Source of the DNA: Mycobacterium sp. 236(2023)
GTDB taxonomy: Bacteria; Actinomycetota; Actinomycetes; Mycobacteriales; Mycobacteriaceae
DNA length: 64,000 bases
Assembly (NCBI RefSeq): GCF_029623955.1
Contig: NZ_JARSBP010000003.1
Span: 310,001 to 374,000 of the forward strand
Reading direction: 5' to 3'
Shown: positions 40,461-50,154 of the stretch, piece by piece
Numbering within the stretch: the first letter of the stretch is position 1
How the letters are laid out: each line of letters starts with the position of its first letter
Made by a program: the position numbers and the translations under genes
The notes under the pieces: generated by a model
What the model was told of the DNA's origin: nothing
Databases searched by the model: none
The model's input: the letters and a program-made list of their open reading frames with translations, nothing else

Positions 40461-41307
40461 CCTGCGCCGCGATCTCGTCGATGGTCCACGGTGGCTCGTC
40501 GTCGTGGCCGCGATAGGCGACGATGGACGGTGACTGGCGATCGAACCGGCCGACGAATCCGCCTGCCGCGATGAAGATCTGGCCGGTGACGTCGTTTGCC
40601 AGGTCGCTGGCGAGGTACGCGTAGGTGGGTGCGACGTAGTGCGGGGGAGCGGCATCCAGGGCTCCCTGGAAGCTGACATCGTCGAGCAGGCCGCGCTTGT
40701 TGAGCTCGGTGATGTGGTTCTCGTAGTCCGCACCCGTCGACAACCGCGTCTTCGCGCCCGGGCACACCACGTTCGCGCGAACCCCGTGTTCCTTCAGTTC
40801 GGCCGCGATCGCCAGCGTCAGGCTGTTGACGCCGCCCTTGCCCGCCGGGTAGCCCGTCCCGCCGTAATCGCCAAGGAACGCAAACGAACTGGTGTTGACG
40901 ATCGCACCGCCGCCCTGTGCGACCATCCGCGGTGCGACAGCTCGGCACGTCTCGAACGCAGTCAGCAGGTGCGCGTCGAGCAGGCCACGAAACTGCGCAC
41001 TGGTCACATTGAGGATCGACGATCCGACCGGCTCGGCGGTGCCTGCGCAGTTGACCAGGATGTCGATGCGGCCGAACTCACCGACGCAGCGGTCGATCAG
41101 CGCGTCGGCCACCGCGGGATCGGCTGGTGAGCCGGGGAACGCGATCGCTCCCGGGATCTCTTGTGCAGCTTGGTTGGCCGCCACCTCGTCCCGACCGTTG
41201 ACGATGACACCGGCGCCGAGCGAGCTCAGCAACCGGGCAACCTCCAAGCCGACCCCGCGGGTGCCGCCGACGACGACAGCCGCGCGGCCGGCGAGAGACG
41301 AGCTAAT
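40453..41307 (-). CDS. Short-chain dehydrogenase with ATT as the only available start
   Basis: 284 aa SDR if started at ATT 41307. The frame reads SSSLAGRAAVVVGGTRGVGL, a complete SDR N-terminus with GGTRGVG, then LVNCAGTAEPVG, NTSSFAFLGDYGGTGYPAGK (Ser, Tyr-x3-Lys) and GQIFIAAGGFVGRFD. The first TTG (41247) would delete the first strand and the nucleotide loop. Between the in-frame TGA and the ATT there is no ATG, GTG, TTG or CTG. ATT overlaps the TAG of the Rv0760c-like gene (GATTAG), with GGAGAAGAAGG just before it, so coupled initiation on ATT or a sequence error are the choices. Substrate unknown. Confidence 0.75.
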   Translation of the reverse strand: MSSSLAGRAAVVVGGTRGVGLEVARLLSSLGAGVIVNGRDEVAANQAAQEIPGAIAFPGSPADPAVADALIDRCVGEFGRIDILVNCAGTAEPVGSSILNVTSAQFRGLLDAHLLTAFETCRAVAPRMVAQGGGAIVNTSSFAFLGDYGGTGYPAGKGGVNSLTLAIAAELKEHGVRANVVCPGAKTRLSTGADYENHITELNKRGLLDDVSFQGALDAAPPHYVAPTYAYLASDLANDVTGQIFIAAGGFVGRFDRQSPSIVAYRGHDDEPPWTIDEIAAQVR

Positions 41308-41734
41308 CCTTCTTCTCCACCTCGGAGAACTTCATCGCGTCCATGTTCCAGAAGCCACGCAGGTTCGTGATCAGCCCGGCGTCGTCGACGCGGTAGGTGA
41401 ACACACCGCGCACCGTCGCGACGAACCCGTTCGGGAACGTGGTCTCCAGGATCAGGATGTAGGCGATCTCCGTCGGACTGCTCGACGGAAACGTCTCTTC
41501 ACAGGTGATGCGGAGCTGGTTCGGTCCGATGTTGGTGTCGAAAAAGGCGCCCAAGGCCTCTTTTCCGCGCACGCCTGTGCCGTCGGGGTTGGTGACGGCC
41601 TCCCCGATCGGGTCCTCGACGAGGACGTCGTCGGCCATCAGGGCCAGCCAGCCCTCCCGGTCACCGGCCTGCACGCAGGCCCACGAGTTCCGCGATGCCG
41701 CAACGACCGGCGACAAGTCCTCTGCCGTGGTCAC
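41303..41734 (-). CDS. SnoaL/NTF2-like steroid-binding protein (Rv0760c-like)
   Basis: 143 aa, one NTF2-like cone: N-terminal helices with SRNSWACVQAGDREGWLALM, then sheet strands DDVLVEDPIG, NQLRITCEETFPS, FVATVRGVFTYRVDDAGLI. M. tuberculosis Rv0760c, of the same fold and position, binds steroids and resembles ketosteroid isomerase (known). It follows adhB by 3 nt and overlaps the SDR start. A catalytic or carrier role in the pathway of the adjacent alcohol dehydrogenase and SDR is inferred. Confidence 0.85.
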   Translation of the reverse strand: MTTAEDLSPVVAASRNSWACVQAGDREGWLALMADDVLVEDPIGEAVTNPDGTGVRGKEALGAFFDTNIGPNQLRITCEETFPSSSPTEIAYILILETTFPNGFVATVRGVFTYRVDDAGLITNLRGFWNMDAMKFSEVEKKD

Positions 41735-41737
41735 GAT

Positions 41738-42871
41738 CTACCGATCGGCGTCGGTGTAGCGGATGACGCCGCGGATGTTGCGGCCTTCCAACATGTCCTT
41801 GTAGCCGTCGTTGATCTGCTCCAGCTTGTACTGCCGGGTGACCATGTCGTCGAGATTGAGGCGGCCGGCCTTGTACATCGACAGCAGCTGCGGGATGTCG
41901 TGATGCGGGTTGCCGCCACCGAAGATGGTGCCCTGCAGGTTCTTCTGCAGCAGCGTCAGCATCGACAGGTTCAGCTTCACATCCGCGCTGGCCATGTTCG
42001 CGACCGCGGTCACGACGCAGGTGCCGCCCTTGGCGGTGATGTTGAGGTAGTTGTCGATCTCTTCGCCGTGCAGCTCGCCGGTGGTGATGATGGTCTTGGC
42101 GGCCATCCGGCCCTGCGTGACCTCGGCGACGCCGCCCATGGCGGAGAAGATGTCGGGGTAGGCGTGGGTGGCGCCGAACTTGAGGGCCTGATCGCGCTTC
42201 CACTCCACCGGGTCGATGGCGAAGATGTTGCGGGCACCGGCATTCAGAGCGCCCTGCAGGGCGCCCATGCCGACGCCGCCGATGCCGGCGATGACGACAT
42301 CATCACCCGGGCGGACGTCGGCGCTGCGCACCGCGGAGCCGTAGCCGGTGGTGACGCCGCAGCCGACGAGGCAGGCGACCTCGAACGGGATGGACGGGTC
42401 GATCTTCACGACCGAGCTCTTGTGCACGACCATGTACGGGCTGAAGGTGCCCAGCAGCGTCATCGGGATGACCGGTGTGCCGTCCTTGGACGCGTGGATG
42501 CGGTGGGTGTTGTCAGAAACCGCGGTGCCCTGGAGCAGCATCGCTCCGAGGTCGCAGAGGTTGCGCAGGCCGGCCTGACAGGACGGGCACGCGCCACACG
42601 ATGGGATGAACGACAGGACGACGTGGTCGCCCGGCTCGATACCTTCCACGCCGGGGCCGACCTCGGTGACGACGCCGGCGCCCTCGTGGCCGCCCAGCAC
42701 CGGGAAACCAGCCATCGGGATGTCGCCGGTGACCAGGTGGTGGTCGGAATGGCACATGCCCGACGCTTCCATCTGGATCTTGACCTCGTCCTTGACGGGG
42801 TCGCCGATCTCGATCTCCTCGATCGACCACGGCTGGTTGAATTCCCAGATCAGGGCGCCTTTGGTCTTCAT
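41738..42871 (-). CDS. adhB: Zinc alcohol dehydrogenase AdhB (NDMA-dependent type)
   Basis: 377 aa medium-chain dehydrogenase. Catalytic zinc ligands Cys40 and His62-Glu63 (GGHEGAG); structural zinc Cys92, 95, 98 and 106 (CGACPSCQAGLRNLC); cofactor loop IAGIGGVGMGAL. Length and FSPYMVVHKSSVVKID are those of the class III-like, nitrosodimethylaniline-dependent group that keeps its nicotinamide tightly bound. M. tuberculosis Rv0761c occupies the same slot. AGGAGAA precedes the ATG. Two 15-bp palindromes immediately upstream indicate separate regulation from the cyp51 side. Confidence 0.9.
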   Translation of the reverse strand: MKTKGALIWEFNQPWSIEEIEIGDPVKDEVKIQMEASGMCHSDHHLVTGDIPMAGFPVLGGHEGAGVVTEVGPGVEGIEPGDHVVLSFIPSCGACPSCQAGLRNLCDLGAMLLQGTAVSDNTHRIHASKDGTPVIPMTLLGTFSPYMVVHKSSVVKIDPSIPFEVACLVGCGVTTGYGSAVRSADVRPGDDVVIAGIGGVGMGALQGALNAGARNIFAIDPVEWKRDQALKFGATHAYPDIFSAMGGVAEVTQGRMAAKTIITTGELHGEEIDNYLNITAKGGTCVVTAVANMASADVKLNLSMLTLLQKNLQGTIFGGGNPHHDIPQLLSMYKAGRLNLDDMVTRQYKLEQINDGYKDMLEGRNIRGVIRYTDADR

Positions 42872-42885
42872 TTCTCCTGCTTTCG

Positions 42886-42921
42886 ACTAGAGCCTCTAGT
42901 TGTAAGACTAGAGGCTCTAGT
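42886..42921. promoter_or_regulatory. Tandem 15-bp palindromes upstream of adhB
   Basis: ACTAGAGCCTCTAGT (42886-42900) and ACTAGAGGCTCTAGT (42907-42921) are each palindromic with 7-bp arms and are reverse complements of each other. Centres are 21 bp apart, two helical turns, so two dimers could bind one face. The first copy ends 15 nt from the adhB start. The regulator is unknown. Confidence 0.75.
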
Positions 42922-42964
42922 TAGCCACATCACAGCCTCCCCAAGCAACTGCTTGGTGGTGCGA

Positions 42965-43504
42965 TTACCAAATGGGAACGGGAGCCTCGCCGAGCGGGTA
43001 GTAACCGGGCAATTTCTCGCCCGCCAGCGACCGCTCGATGCGCTTCTGCATGGTCGGGGTCAGGTCCCCGGATTCGATCAATTTCATGAACGCCTTCTGC
43101 ACGTGGCCGAAGTCGAAGAAGTCGCGCTGCCACTCGATCAGCAGGTCGTCGTTCAAACGGAACCAGCTGCCGCCGATGCCGTAGATCTCGTCGCGGCTGC
43201 CGTCGCTCTTGTTGGCGATCTGCTTCCAGAAGCCGACGATCTCGTTCTGCTTCTCGTCGATCAACGTCTTCTGATATTCGTAGACCCAGTTTTCCAGGCC
43301 TTCCATCTCAAGGCCCAGCGCGACGTCGCGGATCTCGTCCCTGTTGACGCACATGACGTCTTCCTTGGGGCCGATGTTCCAGCCGTAGGTGGCGTCTTCG
43401 GTGTAGAACTCCGCCATCGGCTTCCAGTCGCCGGCTTCTTCGGCGTCCCGGTTGGCCTTGAGCCAGCGCTCGACCCAGTCTTCAAGTGCTTCTCTTGACG
43501 CCAT
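42965..43504 (-). CDS. SnoaL-like NTF2-fold protein (Rv0762c-like)
   Basis: 179 aa. MASREALEDWVERWLKANRDAEEA is the opening helix of an NTF2-like cone; FYTEDATYGWNIGPK and WFRLNDDLLIEWQRDFFDFG are core strands. I use ATG 43504 because AAGGAG lies 5 nt upstream, and that site overlaps the ferredoxin stop TAA; GTG 43510 would sit on the ribosome site itself. Lies between the ferredoxin and adhB as in M. tuberculosis. Function unknown, probably binding a lipid or terpene intermediate of the cluster. Confidence 0.82.
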   Translation of the reverse strand: MASREALEDWVERWLKANRDAEEAGDWKPMAEFYTEDATYGWNIGPKEDVMCVNRDEIRDVALGLEMEGLENWVYEYQKTLIDEKQNEIVGFWKQIANKSDGSRDEIYGIGGSWFRLNDDLLIEWQRDFFDFGHVQKAFMKLIESGDLTPTMQKRIERSLAGEKLPGYYPLGEAPVPIW

Positions 43505-43513
43505 TGTCACTCC

Positions 43514-45077
<1,564 letters not shown>

Positions 45078-45081
<4 letters not shown>

Positions 45082-45902
45082 TGGTTGAGGGCCTCCTCAT
45101 CGACCTTGAGCTGTTGGCGTTCTTTGGTCGTCGCCAACGGAGCCTCGGGCTGGAGTTCCATGTTGGCGATGAAACCCCCGCGGGGGGTTTCGGCGACGAA
45201 CGTGATGGCGCGGGCGAGATCGTCTGCGCGGAGGAAGTAGTCATGGCGGGCCTGACCCCACTTGGCCCAGTCCTCAAGGGCGGGACCGATCAGATCGGCG
45301 GGCAGGCTCCACCCCATCGACGTCTTCGTCGGCCCGGGATGCACGATCGATGCGCGCACGCCGGTGCCTTCGAGTTCCATCTGATAGTTGTTGACCATCG
45401 CGACGAGCGCCGCCTTGGCCGCCCCGTAGGCGCCCATGTGCGGCCGTTGCCGCAGTGACACATCGGATCCCACGAAGATCAGGTCGCCGCGCTGGCGCTC
45501 GATCATGCCGGGCAGGACGGCCGAGGCGACGCGGTTGGCGCCGATCAGGTGGATCTGCACCTGCGATTCGAACTGCTCGGTGCTGATCGCGTCGAGCTTG
45601 CCGAAGTAGGTGTCGCCGGCGCCGGCGACCAGAACTTCGATGTCGCCGAGTTCGGCGGTGGTCTGTTCGACGGCGGCTTTCACCGAATCGGGGTCGGTGA
45701 CGTCGAGATGCACCGGGATGGCCTCGCCACCGTCGGCGCGGATCTTGTCGACGATCTCGTTGAGCTTCTCGACCCGGCGAGCGCCGAGCGCAACAGGGAA
45801 ACCGTTGCGGGCCAACCTGATCGCGGTCGCCTCACCGATACCGGAGGAGGCGCCTGCGACCAGGGCGGGACGGCGGTCGGGTAGAGGTGCAAAGCGTGGC
45901 AT
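45078..45902 (-). CDS. Short-chain dehydrogenase (Rv0765c-like)
   Basis: 274 aa. ALVAGASSGIGEATAIRLA gives the TGxxxGIG-type loop, FVGSDVSLRQRPHMGAYGAAKAAL the Ser and Tyr-x3-Lys, and RGGFIANMELQPEAPLATTKERQ the C-terminus. I choose ATG 45902 (MPRFAPLPDRRPALV) with AAAGGCCAGGA upstream, 10 nt after cyp123; the frame stays open deep into cyp123 without meaning. It lies between cyp123 and cyp51 as Rv0765c does, and may oxidise an alcohol produced by one of the P450s. Confidence 0.88.
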
Positions 45903-45912
45903 TCCTGGCCTT

Positions 45913-47118
45913 TCAGCGGACCTGGACGGAAATCGGAAGGTGAGCGAATCCGCGGACATTGCTGGAGTGGACGCGGACGGCGCTGTCCTCGTCGACCTCG
46001 TATCCGCGGATTCGCTTGAACAACTCGGCCAGCGCGACCCGGGCCTCCATGCGTGCGAGGTGCGCGCCGAGGCAGAAGTGGGCGCCGCTGCCGAAACTTT
46101 GGAGCTTAGAACCGATTTCCCGGCCGATGACGAAGTCGTCGGGATTCTCGAAGGCCCGCTCGTCGCGGTGGGCCGATCCCGGGAGCAGCAGCAGTACGTC
46201 GCCGTCGGGGATGACGGTGTCGTAGAGCTCCAACTCGCCTGCGACCGTGCGGGCCAGGATCTGGCTCGACGTGTCGTAGCGGAGCGTTTCCTCGACCCAC
46301 AGCGGAATGCGGTCGAGATCGTCGTACACCGGGGCCAGCTGGTCGGGGTTGCGATGACCCCAGAACGCGGCGTTGGCAAGCAGTTTGGTGGTCGTCTCGT
46401 TGCCGGCGATCACCATCAGGAACATGAAGCCGATGATCTCGTCATCGGTGAGACGGTCCCCGTCGATCTCGGCTTCCAATAGCGCCGAGGTCAGATCGTC
46501 GGTGAGTGCCTTACGGCGTTCCTTGACCATCTCTTGGTAGTAGACAATCAGGTTCAGCGAGGCCTCGATCGCCGTATCCGGAACGTCGGTGACGCCCTCC
46601 TCGCGGTGCATCACCGCATCGGCCCAGGCGCGCACCTGCACACGGTCGACTTCGGGCACACCCATCAGTTCGGAGATGACATCCATCGGCAGCTTGCCCG
46701 CGAACTCGTCGACATAGTCGACCGAGCCGTCTTTCGCCATCTCCAGCATCGTGTCGAGATGCTGGACCGCGATCTCGGTCACCCTGGGCTCCAGCTCGCG
46801 AATACGCCTGGGCGTGAACCCTTTCGAGACCAGCGTGCGCAGCCGCAGGTGGTCGGGGTCGTCCATGGCGAGGAAAGACATCGTCTTCGATGCGTGCGGG
46901 CCGCGCGAGGCGGGGTCGAGCGAGACGCCGAACTTGTTGGACAGCGTGGTGCTGTTGCGGAAACCCTGGAGCACGTCGCGGTGACGCGACAGCGCCCAGA
47001 ACCCGAGCTCGTCGTTGCGGTACAGCGGGGCCTCGTCACGCAGCCGCTTGTAATACGGATACGGGTCTTCGTGGAAGTCGTAGTTGTAGGGATCGAGCCC
47101 TACTTCGCTGATGGTCAT
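45913..47118 (-). CDS. cyp123: Cytochrome P450 CYP123
   Basis: 401 aa P450. I-helix FLMVIAGNETTTKLLANAAF, K-helix WVEETLRYD (ExxR), haem loop FGSGAHFCLGAHLARME with Cys349. Opening MTISEVGLDPYNYDFHEDPYPYY is typical of mycobacterial P450s. Identification as CYP123 rests on the order TetR-cyp123-SDR-cyp51 (Rv0767c-Rv0764c). Substrate unknown. The gene overlaps the TetR gene by 4 nt, so it is co-translated with its probable regulator. Confidence 0.88.
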   Translation of the reverse strand: MTISEVGLDPYNYDFHEDPYPYYKRLRDEAPLYRNDELGFWALSRHRDVLQGFRNSTTLSNKFGVSLDPASRGPHASKTMSFLAMDDPDHLRLRTLVSKGFTPRRIRELEPRVTEIAVQHLDTMLEMAKDGSVDYVDEFAGKLPMDVISELMGVPEVDRVQVRAWADAVMHREEGVTDVPDTAIEASLNLIVYYQEMVKERRKALTDDLTSALLEAEIDGDRLTDDEIIGFMFLMVIAGNETTTKLLANAAFWGHRNPDQLAPVYDDLDRIPLWVEETLRYDTSSQILARTVAGELELYDTVIPDGDVLLLLPGSAHRDERAFENPDDFVIGREIGSKLQSFGSGAHFCLGAHLARMEARVALAELFKRIRGYEVDEDSAVRVHSSNVRGFAHLPISVQVR

Positions 47119-47711
47119 CGGTCCTCCCCGACGATGAGTCCGACCACATAGGAGAGTCGGTCGGCGATCTGGTGGTACGTGAAAGCGCCGCTGCCTGCGT
47201 TGACCAGCGCGCCGAAGAACGTCATCTCGAGTGCGGCCAGCGTGCGCGGATCCGGATCGGGGCCGACGGCCGCGCGGATGCGCTTGTGGATCTCGCTGCC
47301 GATGCGCTCGCGGACGGAACGCACCGCCGGGTCGTTGCCCGACAACAGGGCTGTCGTGCAGGCGGCAGCGACCTCCGGCTCGTCGGCGACCATCAGCGCC
47401 ATGCTGCGCAGGGTCTGCTCGACCCGGGTGGCCGTGCTGTCGTTGACGTCGGTGAAGTAGTCGACCTGCTGCATCAGGTTCAGGTAGATCTCGGCGATCA
47501 GATGGTTCTTCGACGAGAAATAGGTGTAGGCGGTGGCGGGGGCGACCTTGGCCCTCGCGGCGACCGCGCGCACGGTCAGATCGGCGTATGACGACTCGCG
47601 CAGCATTTCCAGACCGGCGGCGAGAACCTTGCGGAACGTCTCTTCCTGCCGGCGGTTACGCGGCGGTTGCTCCGACTCGGGCGTGAGCGCGGCAACAGCA
47701 TCACTGGACAC
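47115..47711 (-). CDS. TetR-family regulator of the cyp51 cluster (Rv0767c-like)
   Basis: 198 aa. TetR DNA-binding domain about residues 22-70: RKVLAAGLEMLRESSYADLTVRAVAARAKVAPATAYTYFSSKNHL; the rest is a helical ligand domain. It starts at GTG 47711, 6 nt after TAACTT, so the transcript is nearly leaderless. A TGGACA-CA-TGTCCA dyad lies over that start and a second dyad in front of aldA, so it probably represses both its own operon (cyp123, SDR, cyp51, ferredoxin) and the divergent aldA operon. Ligand unknown. Confidence 0.88.
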   Translation of the reverse strand: MSSDAVAALTPESEQPPRNRRQEETFRKVLAAGLEMLRESSYADLTVRAVAARAKVAPATAYTYFSSKNHLIAEIYLNLMQQVDYFTDVNDSTATRVEQTLRSMALMVADEPEVAAACTTALLSGNDPAVRSVRERIGSEIHKRIRAAVGPDPDPRTLAALEMTFFGALVNAGSGAFTYHQIADRLSYVVGLIVGEDR

Positions 47712-47718
47712 ATGTCCA
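47705..47718. promoter_or_regulatory. TetR operator dyad 1 (over the regulator start)
   Basis: TGGACACATGTCCA has perfect 6-bp arms (TGGACA / TGTCCA) around CA and covers the GTG start and the probable transcription start of the TetR gene. Confidence 0.7.
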
Positions 47719-47849
47719 AGTTATCGGACGGTGCACCCTGCAAGCAAGCATCGAAGAAAAGATGCATTTCAACTGCAGTTATGGCGCGAGCATTCGATAC
47801 CATCCTTGCCTGGCGGCGATGTGTGAGGCTATGGTTCGAAGGAATCGTC

Positions 47850-47861
47850 GGACAGTTGTCC
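47850..47861. promoter_or_regulatory. TetR operator dyad 2 (upstream of aldA)
   Basis: GGACAGTTGTCC has arms GGACA / TGTCC with the same 2-nt centre as dyad 1 and lies 24 nt before the aldA start, suited to block its leader or promoter. Confidence 0.68.
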
Positions 47862-47884
47862 AGAACTCAGACACAGGAGGTCGG

Positions 47885-49354
47885 ATGTCTTTACTGGCCG
47901 ATCGCGAGAGCAAGTTGCTCATCGACGGCAAGCTCGTGACCGGAAGCTCGGGCACGTTTCCCACCATCAATCCCGCCACCGAAGAGACGCTCGGTGTCGC
48001 CGCGGACGCGAGCGCCGACGACATGAGCGCGGCGATCGACGCGGCCCGGCGCAGCTTCGACGAGACGGACTGGTCGACCAACGCGGAACTGCGGGTGCGC
48101 TGCATCCGTCAGCTGCAGGAGGCGATGCGCAGCAACGTCGAGGATCTGCGTGAGCTGACCATTTCCGAGGTCGGTGCGCCGCGGATGCTGACGTCGGCCG
48201 CGCAGCTCGAAGGGCCCGTCGAGGATCTGAGCTTCTGTGCCGACACCGCCGAGTCCTACCAGTGGAGTCGCGATCTCGGGATCGCGTCGCCGATGGGGAT
48301 CAAGACCCAGCGCACCGTCGCCCGCGAGGCCATCGGCGTCGTCGGCGCGATCACACCGTGGAACTTCCCGCACCAGATCAACCTCGCCAAGGTCGGCCCC
48401 GCACTGGCGGCCGGAAACACGTTGGTGCTCAAGCCCGCTCCCGACACCCCGTGGGCGGCGGCCGTCCTCGGTGAGCTGATCACCGAGCACACCGACTTCC
48501 CGGCCGGCGTCGTCAACATCATCACCTCCAGTGACCATGGTGTGGGCGCGATGTTGTCGAAAGACCCTCGGGTGGACATGGTTTCGTTCACCGGCTCGAC
48601 GAATACCGGCCGCGCCGTGATGGCCGACGGTTCGGCCACGCTGAAGAAGGTGTTCCTGGAACTCGGCGGCAAGTCGGCCTTCCTGGTGCTCGACGACGCC
48701 GACCTCGCCGGTGCGTGCTCGATGGCGGCCTTCACCGCGTCGATGCACGCCGGGCAGGGTTGCGCGATCACCACGCGGCTCGTGGTGCCGCGGGCGAGCT
48801 ACGACGCCGCCGTCGAAGCGGCCGCAGCCACGATGGGCGGCCTCAAGCCCGGCGACCCGACCAAGCCGGGCACCATCTGCGGACCGGTCATTTCGGCGCG
48901 GCAACGTGATCGGATCCAGGACTACCTGGACTCGGCGATCGCCGAGGGTGGCACATTCGCCTGCGGCGGTGGACGTCCCGCCGACCGCGACACCGGGTTC
49001 TTCATCGAGCCAACGGTCATCGCAGGCCTGGACAACAACGCCAAGGTGGCGCGCGAGGAGATTTTCGGTCCCGTTCTGACGGTCATCGCCCACGACGGGG
49101 ACGACGACGCGGTGCGCATCGCCAACGACTCGCCGTACGGGCTGTCCGGCACCGTGTTCTCGCCGGACCTCGACCGTGCCAACGCGGTTGCCGCCCGGTT
49201 GCGCGTCGGCACCGTGAACATCAACGGCGGTGTCTGGTACTCGGCGGACATGCCGTTCGGCGGTTACAAGCAATCCGGCATCGGCCGGGAGATGGGGCTC
49301 GCGGGTTTCGAGGAGTACCTCGAGATCAAAGCCATTGCGACAGCGGCAGGTTAA
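47885..49354 (+). CDS. aldA: NAD-dependent aldehyde dehydrogenase AldA
   Basis: 489 aa. Catalytic Cys293 in AGQGCAITTR, general base Glu259 in FLELGGKSA, Asn160 in TPWNFPHQ; all are where the ALDH fold needs them. ATG 47885 has AGGAGGT 6 nt upstream; the frame is open 41 codons further but across the operator. It oxidises an aldehyde to acid, plausibly the product of AdhB or a P450 of the divergent operon. Same position as M. tuberculosis Rv0768 (aldA). Confidence 0.93.
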   Translation: MSLLADRESKLLIDGKLVTGSSGTFPTINPATEETLGVAADASADDMSAAIDAARRSFDETDWSTNAELRVRCIRQLQEAMRSNVEDLRELTISEVGAPRMLTSAAQLEGPVEDLSFCADTAESYQWSRDLGIASPMGIKTQRTVAREAIGVVGAITPWNFPHQINLAKVGPALAAGNTLVLKPAPDTPWAAAVLGELITEHTDFPAGVVNIITSSDHGVGAMLSKDPRVDMVSFTGSTNTGRAVMADGSATLKKVFLELGGKSAFLVLDDADLAGACSMAAFTASMHAGQGCAITTRLVVPRASYDAAVEAAAATMGGLKPGDPTKPGTICGPVISARQRDRIQDYLDSAIAEGGTFACGGGRPADRDTGFFIEPTVIAGLDNNAKVAREEIFGPVLTVIAHDGDDDAVRIANDSPYGLSGTVFSPDLDRANAVAARLRVGTVNINGGVWYSADMPFGGYKQSGIGREMGLAGFEEYLEIKAIATAAG

Positions 49355-49364
49355 GGAGACATCA

Positions 49365-50126
49365 GTGAGCCTCTACGGCGATCAGTTCAAGGAGAAGGTG
49401 GCCATCGTCACCGGTGCCGGCGGTGGCATCGGCCAGGCGTATGCCGAATCGCTGGCACGGGAGGGCGCGGCCGTCGTCGTCGCCGACATCAATCTCGAGG
49501 GAGCGCAGAAGGTCGCCGACGGCATCAAAGGTGAGGGCGGCGACGCGCTCGCCGTCCGTGTCGACGTGTCCGACATCGACTCGGCCAAGGAGATGGCCGC
49601 GCAGGCACTTTCGGAGTTCGGCGGCATCGACTACCTGGTCAACAACGCTGCGATCTTCGGCGGGATGAAGCTGGACTTCCTGATCACGGTCGACTGGGAC
49701 TACTACAAGAAGTTCATGAGCGTGAACCTCGATGGCGCGCTCGTCTGCACCCGCGCGGTGTATCGCAAGATGGCCAAGCGCGGCGGCGGCGCGATCGTCA
49801 ACCAGTCGTCGACGGCGGCGTGGCTGTACTCGAACTTCTACGGACTGGCCAAGGCGGGCGTCAACAGCCTGACCCAGCAGCTGGCCACCGAACTCGGCGG
49901 CCAGAACATCCGCGTCAATGCGATCGCGCCGGGGCCGATCGACACCGAGGCCAACCGGACGACGACGCCGCAGGAGATGGTGGCCGACATCGTCAAGGGA
50001 ATCCCGTTGTCGCGCATGGGCGAAGTGGACGATCTGACCGGCATGTGCCTGTTCCTGCTGTCCGATCAGGCGAAGTGGGTGACCGGGCAGGTCTTCAATG
50101 TCGACGGCGGACAGATCATCCGCTGA
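49365..50126 (+). CDS. Short-chain dehydrogenase (Rv0769-like)
   Basis: 253 aa. VTGAGGGIGQAYA near residue 15, YLVNNAAIFGG, NQSSTAAWLYSNFYGLAKAG with Tyr-x3-Lys, and WVTGQVFNVDGGQIIR at the C-terminus. Starts at GTG with AAGGAG 9 nt upstream, 10 nt after aldA. A dehydrogenase of hydroxyacyl or cyclic alcohol substrates is expected. Its stop codon overlaps the 20-bp MSACAK element. Confidence 0.9.
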   Translation: MSLYGDQFKEKVAIVTGAGGGIGQAYAESLAREGAAVVVADINLEGAQKVADGIKGEGGDALAVRVDVSDIDSAKEMAAQALSEFGGIDYLVNNAAIFGGMKLDFLITVDWDYYKKFMSVNLDGALVCTRAVYRKMAKRGGGAIVNQSSTAAWLYSNFYGLAKAGVNSLTQQLATELGGQNIRVNAIAPGPIDTEANRTTTPQEMVADIVKGIPLSRMGEVDDLTGMCLFLLSDQAKWVTGQVFNVDGGQIIR

Positions 50127-50144
50127 TGAGCGCTTGCGCGAAGA
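50125..50144 (+). repeat. Short interspersed element encoding MSACAK, copy 2
   Basis: GATGAGCGCTTGCGCGAAGA overlaps the TGA of the SDR gene exactly as copy 1 overlaps phoP. The embedded frame MSACAKKRVP ends at TGA 50157, inside the start codon region of the next gene (GTGAG). Confidence 0.7.
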
Positions 50145-50154
50145 AGAGAGTGCC

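Noticed and set aside
40892..43498. 868-codon plus-strand frame across the adhB region
   Set aside because: Mirror of several genes on the minus strand; composition is GC-driven and it crosses the tandem palindromes.
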